DNA of 64,000 bases. It comes from an uncultured Lachnospiraceae bacterium (lineage in GTDB: Bacteria > Bacillota > Clostridia > Lachnospirales > Lachnospiraceae). A program made the position numbers and the translations under genes. The notes beneath the pieces are model-generated. The model did no database searches and was not told where the DNA came from. It saw only the letters and a list, made by a program, of their open reading frames with translations. The stretch is taken from contig URMK01000008.1 of assembly GCA_900548905.1 (NCBI GenBank), positions 74,612 to 138,611 on the forward strand, given 5' to 3'. Position 1 is the first letter of the stretch. Each line of letters opens with the position of its first letter. Positions 34,393 through 40,763 of this stretch are shown here, piece after piece.

Positions 34393-34398
34393 TATAAT
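34393..34398 (+). promoter_or_regulatory. -10 element for the GNAT gene
   Basis: Perfect TATAAT, 66 bases before the ATG. The -35 (TCCAAA at 17-base spacing) is weak. Confidence 0.35.
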
Positions 34399-34463
34399 GT
34401 GGGATAAGCAAACAGAAACCATAAAAAGCGGGAAGCAGAGAACAGAATCGGAGGACGGAGCAG

Positions 34464-34964
34464 ATGTTTTTTTTACCGACAGATGATTTGTATGAGGAAG
34501 AAATTTTTCTTAAACTTATCAGGACATCAGAAGAGAATAAGGAAAAGGGATATGTACCGGCTTATTATTTTGCCGTTTGCCTGCGCGGCAGCGGAAAAGA
34601 AATAGGCAGCTGTGACTTGAGAATAGGATATAGTGAGAATACATATTACGGGGGCAATATCGGTTATCGGATCGAAGAGCCGTATCGGGGTAATCACTAT
34701 GCGGCAAAAGCATGCCGCCTTTTGTTCAAACTGGCCCGGAAACACAATATGGACAGTTTGATCATCACCTGTAATCCGGATAACCGGGCTTCTGCAAAAA
34801 CCTGTGAATATGCAGGAGGTATTTTGAAGGAGACGGCGAAGCTCCCTGTTACCAACGAGATGTACCGGGAGGGGGCCAGAGAGAAATGCATTTATTTTTT
34901 CCCGCTTGTTCAGGGCACTCCTGAATCATTTTCTTACGGCCGGCGCAGCAGCCTGACTGAATAG
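34464..34964 (+). CDS. GNAT family N-acetyltransferase (RimJ/RimL-like)
   Basis: A 166-residue acetyltransferase of the Acetyltransf_3 type. GSCDLRIGYSENTYYGGNIGYRIEEPYRGNHYAAKACRLLFKLARKHNM contains the acetyl-CoA binding pattern (RGNHYA), followed by LIITCNPDNRASAKTCEYAGGILKETAKLP, the standard RimJ/RimL ending. The substrate is unknown. CGGAGG lies upstream of the ATG at a normal distance. It precedes the dus gene by 68 bases and may share its transcript. Confidence 0.8.
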   Translation: MFFLPTDDLYEEEIFLKLIRTSEENKEKGYVPAYYFAVCLRGSGKEIGSCDLRIGYSENTYYGGNIGYRIEEPYRGNHYAAKACRLLFKLARKHNMDSLIITCNPDNRASAKTCEYAGGILKETAKLPVTNEMYREGAREKCIYFFPLVQGTPESFSYGRRSSLTE

Positions 34965-35032
34965 TTACGGTTGACCGGAAGTAGCTGCATCCTGCTTTGG
35001 CAGGTTCCCATTTGGGAGAAAGGGACACACGG

Positions 35033-35995
35033 ATGGATTTGTATTTTGCGCCCATGGAGGGAATTACCGGCTATATATACAGACGCGCTTACCACAGCTG
35101 CTTTCATCCCATGGATAAGTATTTTACGCCTTTTATAGCGCCCAAACAGGATAAAACCCTGAATTCCAGGGAAAAAAATGATATCCTGCCGGAACACAAT
35201 CAGGGCATGCGGGTGGTGCCCCAGATTCTGACCAACAGGGCGGAGGATTTTATGCGCACGGCGGAAAAAATCCGTGAATTCGGCTATCATGAGGTAAATC
35301 TGAATCTGGGATGTCCGTCAGGGACAGTGGTATCCAAGAAAAAAGGTGCGGGCTTTTTAGGGGAACCGGAAGCACTGGAACGGTTCCTGGAAGAAATCTT
35401 TGGCAGGCTGGATATGGATATTTCCATTAAAACCAGGCTGGGAATGGAGGATGGGGAAGAATTTTACCGGTTGTTGGATATATATAATAAATACCCGCTG
35501 CAGGAACTGATTATTCATCCTCGTGTCCAGGCGGATTATTATAAAAACAGCCCCAACTGGAAGGTTTTCCGGGATGCTTTGCAGATAAGCCGGAACAGAG
35601 TGGTATATAACGGCGATATTTTTTCCGTGGGGGATTATGAACGGTTTACCTCATTCTTCCCGGAGGGCGATGCCGTAATGCTGGGACGGGGTGTGCTTGC
35701 CAATCCGGGTCTGCCCGGACTGCTTTGCGGCGGGAGGCAGCCGTCCGTGCAGGAAATAAAGCAGTTCCTGGACAGGCTGGTAAGCGATTACAGGGAAGTG
35801 CTTTCCGGTGAAAGAGACGTGCTTTTTCGAATGAAAGAGCTTTGGCATTATATGGGCTTTTTGTTTACGAATCCGGAGAAATATGTAAAAAAAATAAAAA
35901 AGGCGCAGAGGCTGTGTGATTACGAAGAAGCGGTACGGGCTTTATTTCGGGATCAGGGGTTGGCGGAGGCCGGAGCTTTCCGACCCGTCATATAG
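35033..35995 (+). CDS. tRNA-dihydrouridine synthase family protein
   Basis: A 320-residue FMN enzyme that reduces uridine to dihydrouridine in tRNA. It starts MDLYFAPMEGITGYIYRRAY; NLNLGCPSGTVVSKKKGAGFLG contains the catalytic cysteine of the Dus motif (GCPS). ISIKTRLGMEDGEEF, ELIIHPRVQADYYKNSPNW, VVYNGDIFSVGDYE and VMLGRGVLANPGL are the FMN-binding segments in the usual order. GGGAGAAAGGG precedes the ATG at 35033; the frame is open 12 codons further upstream. Which uridine it modifies is unknown. Confidence 0.9.
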   Translation: MDLYFAPMEGITGYIYRRAYHSCFHPMDKYFTPFIAPKQDKTLNSREKNDILPEHNQGMRVVPQILTNRAEDFMRTAEKIREFGYHEVNLNLGCPSGTVVSKKKGAGFLGEPEALERFLEEIFGRLDMDISIKTRLGMEDGEEFYRLLDIYNKYPLQELIIHPRVQADYYKNSPNWKVFRDALQISRNRVVYNGDIFSVGDYERFTSFFPEGDAVMLGRGVLANPGLPGLLCGGRQPSVQEIKQFLDRLVSDYREVLSGERDVLFRMKELWHYMGFLFTNPEKYVKKIKKAQRLCDYEEAVRALFRDQGLAEAGAFRPVI

Positions 35996-36080
35996 CGCAT
36001 TGCCGCAGGTGGTTTTAAATGGAAGCTTGCGTTCCTTATGGTAAAATGTTACAATAATAAAGCTTTGCTGCTTTAAAGCG

Positions 36081-36105
36081 TGTGCGCGGCAGCGCACATG
36101 TGCGC
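36081..36105 (+). other. Overlapping palindromes in the symporter leader
   Basis: TGTGCGC-GGCA-GCGCACA (36081-36098) and GCGCACATGTGCGC (36092-36105) share an arm, so only one hairpin can form at a time. Preceded by CTTTAAAGCG. The leader ends with AAAGGAG before the symporter ATG. Confidence 0.5.
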
Positions 36106-36164
36106 AAGGGCAGTAACCCATAATATGCAGTACCCGGGATAAATTATACAAAGGAGACAGAACG

Positions 36165-37583
36165 ATGGGGGAGAACACGATTATTGTAACAATTTGCGTG
36201 GTATATTTTCTGGTCATGATCGGAACCGGAATCTACGCATCCAGAAAAAATAACAAGGCTTCGGACTTCCTGGTAGCAGGAAGGAAGCTGAATACGCCGA
36301 TGACAGCTATCACGCTGGCGGCGGTGCAGATAGGGGTCGGCATTGTATTGAGCAGCGCCACAAATGGCTACAACGACGGCGTATGGCCCGGAATCTATTA
36401 TTCCATTGGCTGCGGCGGCGGGCTGATCCTGGCTGGCCTGTTAACGGCGAGAAAGCTGCGTCAGGAGGAAGGATATGTGCCTCTGGACTTTTTTGCAAAA
36501 CGATATGGCGACAGCAAGGGAATCCGTTTCTGGGCATGGATCAGCAATGTGCCCAGCCTTTTGGGGATTTTTATCGCGCAGCTTCTGGCTTGCGGCGGGA
36601 TTCTTGCCGGTTTTGGGATTCCCTTTGAAGCAGGTGTTGTCATAACGGCGGTGGTTATTCTCATTTACTGCACGGTGGGCGGTATGTGGGGTGTTGTACT
36701 TACCGATGTGATTCAGACAGGGATTATTGTTGTGGGAATTCCTATCCTTGCGGCAGCCACTCTGATAAAATATACGCATGCGGGAGGGAGTATTGCAGCC
36801 ATATATGCCGCACCGTTTATTCCGCATGGAATGGGAACCAAATTTATTTACCTGGTGCTGCCTTTTCTTCTTTCCATATCCGTATCCTATGACGCGTATG
36901 CCAGAATCCAGTCTGCCAAAGATGCGAAAACGGCTACCAGAGGATGTATCGGCGGCGGTGTCGTCGTTATCATCATCGGCCTGCTTTGCTCTACGGTAGG
37001 GGCGGCATCCACGATACTGTTCCCGGGTGTGACGGACGGAATTTTTACCATCGCGGCTACCGGAATCCTGCATCCCGTATTGGCGGGGATTGTGATTGCC
37101 GCCATACTTTCTGCGGCGATGTCCAGCGCAAACTGCGTTATTTTGTCCCTGGGCGCTTCTTTTTCCAGGGATTTCTATAACAAATTCCTTCACCCTGAAG
37201 TGGAGAATCTGGACGAACTTCCCAAGGCCAAGCTGATTTCCCGTATTGCGGTATTCGGCGGCAGTGTTGCAGGAATTCTGTTTGCTTTTAAAATGACGGA
37301 TATCCTGGATGCGATGATTATATTTAACTATCCTTATATGGGAAGTATGCTGGTTCCCCTGCTGGGAGGGCTTCTGTGGAAGGGCGCTACCAGAAAAGGG
37401 GCGTTTGCAGCGGCTATAGCGGGCGGAATCGTAGGCGTAATATCTTTCTTTATCGGCATTCCCGGACCTCTTTACGGAGTGGTCAATGTGGATTTGGCGC
37501 TGATGTTCGCTTATCTTGTATCGGCAGCGGCGCTTGTGATTTTCAGTAATCTGGACAGTGCCGGTAAAAAAGTACGCGCCTGA
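36165..37583 (+). CDS. Sodium:solute symporter family transporter
   Basis: A 472-residue protein with about 13 membrane helices of the SSS family (PF00474). Typical segments are IYASRKNNKASDFLVAGRKLNTPMTAITLAAVQIGVG, the GYVPLDFFAKRYGDSKGIRFWAW loop and VVLTDVIQTGIIVVGIP. The ligand cannot be deduced; organic acids, amino acids and osmolytes are known in the family. AAAGGAGACAG precedes the ATG. The flavoprotein gene follows after 44 bases, so its ligand may be the flavoprotein's substrate. Confidence 0.87.
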   Translation: MGENTIIVTICVVYFLVMIGTGIYASRKNNKASDFLVAGRKLNTPMTAITLAAVQIGVGIVLSSATNGYNDGVWPGIYYSIGCGGGLILAGLLTARKLRQEEGYVPLDFFAKRYGDSKGIRFWAWISNVPSLLGIFIAQLLACGGILAGFGIPFEAGVVITAVVILIYCTVGGMWGVVLTDVIQTGIIVVGIPILAAATLIKYTHAGGSIAAIYAAPFIPHGMGTKFIYLVLPFLLSISVSYDAYARIQSAKDAKTATRGCIGGGVVVIIIGLLCSTVGAASTILFPGVTDGIFTIAATGILHPVLAGIVIAAILSAAMSSANCVILSLGASFSRDFYNKFLHPEVENLDELPKAKLISRIAVFGGSVAGILFAFKMTDILDAMIIFNYPYMGSMLVPLLGGLLWKGATRKGAFAAAIAGGIVGVISFFIGIPGPLYGVVNVDLALMFAYLVSAAALVIFSNLDSAGKKVRA

Positions 37584-37627
37584 TCGTCGGATAAACAGGA
37601 ATATGCAAAAGGAATGTGAGAATATAT

Positions 37628-39559
37628 ATGAGTACATATCAGTGGCCTTATCAAAATGAAATCGGTCAGGAAGAAGAAGTCTCCTGTGACGTCCTGATTC
37701 TGGGCGGCGGCCTTGCGGGATGTTATGCGGCTATAGCCGCGGCAAGGAAAGGGAAAAAGGTCGTCGTTGTGGAAAAAGGGGCGACCGAGCGCAGCGGTGC
37801 GGCGGGAAGCGGCTTTGACCACTGGGAGTCCGCCTGTACCAATCCCTGTTCCCGTGTCACGGCGAAAGAAATCGCGGAGGCTTACGTGGAAGAGCAGGAT
37901 TATTACAGCAACGGCATAGCCCACTATATAGAATGCAGGGAAGGGTATGACCGGCTGCTGGATATGGAAGCCTTCGGCGGGAAGATCAGGGACACGGAGG
38001 ATGAGTTCAGAGGAGCCGAATTCCGGGATGATGAAACCAGGCTTATGTTTGCCTATGATTATAAAAACCGTTTTACCCTCCGTGTATGGGGAAGTACATT
38101 TAAGCCGGCGTTGTATAAAGAACTAAAGAAGCTGGGAGTAAGGATATACGATCGTACGGAGGCCACTGCGCTGCTGACAAAGCAGGTAAACGGGAAGACG
38201 AGGGGGATCGGTGCGCTGGGCATGAATGTAAGAACCGGAAAATTCATGATATTCCGGGCAAAGGCTACCATTCTAACCATGTCAAGACCGGCCAGAATCT
38301 GGCTTTTTAATCCGGATTTGGTGGGCCTGTGCGAGTTCAGGCCCACGCAGAGCATCGGCAGCGGCCATGCCATGGGGTATCGGGCCGGAATTGAGTTTAC
38401 CATGATGGAAAAATCCGTGAAGGGGGAATTTTCCGCTGCGGGCAGAAGCTTTCCTCCTTATGGGACAGGAAATAACCATAATACCTGGTATGCTGCCACC
38501 ATGGTGGATGCCAGAGGGGTGGAAATCCCTTATGTGGATCGGGACGGCAGGGAACTTACGTCGGTTTCGGAACGTTATTACCCGGCGCCGGGACAAAAAT
38601 TTTTTCTTAAAGGCGGCGTGATTGATGAAGCCAAGTATGAGTACCGCGGACCGGAAACCCTTCCTTTTGAGGAATTGATTCAGAGGGGCTATCAGCTTCC
38701 TTTTTATGCGGACTTGAGCCGGATGCCCGAAATGGAGCGAAAGGTGATTTGGGGGATGATGGTAGGCGAAGAAGGGAAAACCAAAATCCCCATCCTGGAA
38801 AATTATACGAAACGGGGTTTTGATCCTGCCAGGCATATGCTGCAAAGCTATGGAAACGGCTGGCAGTCCGCCGCATTCCTGGCTCAGGAGCGCCAGCTCT
38901 TCGGAGCGCCCGGCGGCATCATGCATGACTGGGATCTGAAAACGAATATCGACGGCATCTATGCGGCGGGCGATCAGCTTTTCGCATCGGACTGCTGCGG
39001 GTTTGCCGCTGCCACGGGGTATTATGCGGGCAGGAAAGCGGCGGATGCGATAGAAGGTGTGCCGGAGACGGAACCGGACCGGCAGGAGATAGAAGCGGAG
39101 AAAAAACGTCTCTATGCGCCTCTCTTTGTGGAGGAGGGCATGGACTGGAGAGAGCTGAATATGGCAGTTTCCAAGGCCATGCAGAACTATTGCGGCGGCG
39201 TGAAATGCAGGGCGCTCCTGGAAGAAGGGATTGCGCTGCTTGACAGCTATCAAAAAGAAGCCCTTCCTACGGTAAAAGCGGATAATCCCCACGAACTCAT
39301 GCGCGCCCATGAAGTATCCGATATCCTGGAGGTTGCCGGAATGATTCTCCAGGCCTGCCTCTTCCGGGAATCCAGTTCCAAACCGCTGTGCTTTGAACGC
39401 AGCGATTCCACAAAGCGGGATCCGGAAGAAGAGAACTGCTTTATCACCATCCGTATGGAAAACGGAAAGGCTGTTAAAGGGAAAGTACCTTTGGGCTATT
39501 TCGGGGATTTGGAAACGGAATATGAACGCAGGAACCAGGATTATATCAATAGCCGCTGA
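37628..39559 (+). CDS. FAD-dependent oxidoreductase, AprA / fumarate reductase flavoprotein-like
   Basis: A 643-residue protein of the FAD_binding_2 class. The dinucleotide motif GGGLAG is at residues 26-31, with VVVVEKGATERSGAAGSGFDHW following, a pattern close to adenylylsulfate reductase alpha subunits and fumarate reductases. GIYAAGDQLFASDCCGFAAATGYYAGRKAA is the FAD-binding end of the domain. The ~170-residue C-terminal part (FVEEGMDWRELNMAVSKAMQNYCGG) matches the helical domain of Apr/Sdh flavoproteins. There is no signal peptide. The ATG at 37628 is chosen; a GTG at 37616 is in frame. The next gene encodes a two-cluster ferredoxin, the usual partner. The substrate is not known. Confidence 0.8.
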   Translation: MSTYQWPYQNEIGQEEEVSCDVLILGGGLAGCYAAIAAARKGKKVVVVEKGATERSGAAGSGFDHWESACTNPCSRVTAKEIAEAYVEEQDYYSNGIAHYIECREGYDRLLDMEAFGGKIRDTEDEFRGAEFRDDETRLMFAYDYKNRFTLRVWGSTFKPALYKELKKLGVRIYDRTEATALLTKQVNGKTRGIGALGMNVRTGKFMIFRAKATILTMSRPARIWLFNPDLVGLCEFRPTQSIGSGHAMGYRAGIEFTMMEKSVKGEFSAAGRSFPPYGTGNNHNTWYAATMVDARGVEIPYVDRDGRELTSVSERYYPAPGQKFFLKGGVIDEAKYEYRGPETLPFEELIQRGYQLPFYADLSRMPEMERKVIWGMMVGEEGKTKIPILENYTKRGFDPARHMLQSYGNGWQSAAFLAQERQLFGAPGGIMHDWDLKTNIDGIYAAGDQLFASDCCGFAAATGYYAGRKAADAIEGVPETEPDRQEIEAEKKRLYAPLFVEEGMDWRELNMAVSKAMQNYCGGVKCRALLEEGIALLDSYQKEALPTVKADNPHELMRAHEVSDILEVAGMILQACLFRESSSKPLCFERSDSTKRDPEEENCFITIRMENGKAVKGKVPLGYFGDLETEYERRNQDYINSR

Positions 39560-39642
39560 TAGGCAGCAGGGCGGTACGCAGGGGAAACAGAGAGATTCCC
39601 ATGCTTTTATACGCGTGCTAAAGCGCGCAGATAGGAGGAACC

Positions 39643-39915
39643 ATGGAAAAGGAAATGACTGCTTCGGTGATTCCCTGCAGCGCAAGGCCGCTGAAATTCG
39701 ACGACAGCCTTTGTGTCGGATGCAACCGCTGCGCGGATGTGTGCCAGGTGGATATCATGATACCGAATCCGGTAAAGGGGAAACATCCCATTGTTATTTA
39801 TCCGGGAGAATGCTATTATTGTGGCAGTTGTGTGATGGCCTGCCCGAATAAAGGTGCGGTTTCCCTGGAGCATCCGCTTATGAACCAGGCGAAGTTCGTA
39901 CCGGTAAAGCTCTAA
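39643..39915 (+). CDS. Two-[4Fe-4S] ferredoxin, AprB-like
   Basis: A 90-residue ferredoxin. The first cluster motif is CVGCNRCADVCQ and the second CYYCGSCVMACP, each followed by the fourth ligand of the other cluster. The spacing between them is longer than in simple clostridial ferredoxins and resembles the small subunit of AprAB-type pairs. It would carry electrons to or from the flavoprotein encoded upstream. TAGGAGG lies before the ATG. The leader contains GCGTGCTAAAGCGCGC, a word related to that in the TrpX-like leader. Confidence 0.88.
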   Translation: MEKEMTASVIPCSARPLKFDDSLCVGCNRCADVCQVDIMIPNPVKGKHPIVIYPGECYYCGSCVMACPNKGAVSLEHPLMNQAKFVPVKL

Positions 39916-39974
39916 TCTGACGGGCATCCTTGTACGGGTATCAGGCCTTTGCAGCAGTAGGACGGGGGGATCAT

Positions 39975-40652
39975 ATGCAGAAGGAAGTTTGCGCTGCACC
40001 GGAGGATTTTTTCCCTTTCTGGGATAACCTGACGGAGGAAGAACAAAAGAATGTTTGCAGGAATGCCGCCTCTGTGACATATCCGGCGGGGGCCTTTATC
40101 CACCGGGCATCGGAGGACTGTGTGGGAGTCCTTTTAATCAGGGAGGGACAGCTGCGGGTATATATTCAATCCGAGGACGGCAGGGATATTACCTTGTTCC
40201 GTATTGATGCGGGGGAAGCCTGTGTATTGAGCGCGTCCTGCTTTATGCAGGAAATTACTTTTGATATTCTCATTGACGCGGAGAAGGACAGCCGTGTACT
40301 GGTGATTCCCACAGCGGTTATCCGCAGGCTTGCGGATGAAAATATTTACGTGGAAAATTATATTTACAAACAGGCGGTGGAACGTTTTTCCGATGTGATG
40401 TGGACCATGCAGCAGATCCTTTTTATGAGCTTCGATAAAAGGCTGGCGGTATTTCTGGTTGATGAAGCCGCTAAAACGGGAGAGGATACGCTGACGATGA
40501 CCCATGACCAGATTGCCAGATATACCGGCAGCGCAAGGGAAGTGGTATCGCGGATGTTAAAATATTTTGAAAAGGAAGGTCTGGTGGAGCTGGCAAGAGG
40601 CAGAGTAAAGCTGTTAAATAAGAAAAAACTGCAGGAATTGACCAGAGAATAA
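39975..40652 (+). CDS. Crp/Fnr family transcriptional regulator
   Basis: A 225-residue regulator with an N-terminal cyclic-nucleotide-binding-type barrel (LIREGQLRVYIQSEDGRDITLFRIDAGEACVLSASCFM) and a C-terminal winged helix (THDQIARYTGSAREVVSRMLKYFEKEGLVEL). Several cysteines occur (C5 near the start, EACVLSASCF), but no FNR-type four-cysteine cluster at the N-terminus. GGGGGG precedes the ATG at 39975. It probably controls the flanking symporter-flavoprotein-ferredoxin genes and the fusion protein downstream. Confidence 0.87.
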   Translation: MQKEVCAAPEDFFPFWDNLTEEEQKNVCRNAASVTYPAGAFIHRASEDCVGVLLIREGQLRVYIQSEDGRDITLFRIDAGEACVLSASCFMQEITFDILIDAEKDSRVLVIPTAVIRRLADENIYVENYIYKQAVERFSDVMWTMQQILFMSFDKRLAVFLVDEAAKTGEDTLTMTHDQIARYTGSAREVVSRMLKYFEKEGLVELARGRVKLLNKKKLQELTRE

Positions 40653-40706
40653 CAGGTTTGAGAAAAAAAGACGGCAGCCGGACATATGTGACCTGGTTAC
40701 GGTTAA

Positions 40707-40760
40707 AATACACTCCCCGGAGTAAGATGGGTTCAGGATCTTATTTCGAAGGAGTGTATT
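40707..40760 (+). promoter_or_regulatory. Hairpin that sequesters the ribosome binding site of the fusion gene
   Basis: AATACACTCC (40707-40716) pairs perfectly with GGAGTGTATT (40751-40760), which contains the GGAG ribosome binding site three to nine bases before the ATG. A nested stem GTAAGAT/ATCTTAT lies inside the loop. ACTCCCCGGAGT (40712-40723) can form a competing small hairpin that would free the site. It looks like a translational switch. Confidence 0.55.
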
Positions 40761-40763
40761 TTT

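Noticed and set aside
36441..37637. 398-codon open frame on the minus strand inside the symporter gene
   Set aside because: It is an antisense shadow: highly charged, low-quality composition (many His, Arg, Asn), and the plus-strand product is a clear SSS transporter. Similar long antisense frames at 11769-12929, 38282-39685, 41352-42785, 43538-44509 and 45247-46428 are rejected for the same reason.
40685..40704. Crp/Fnr box TGTGAC-N3-GTTACG before the fusion gene
   Set aside because: The half-sites match only partly and the spacing is shorter than the usual TGTGA-N6-TCACA. I left it out of the features.
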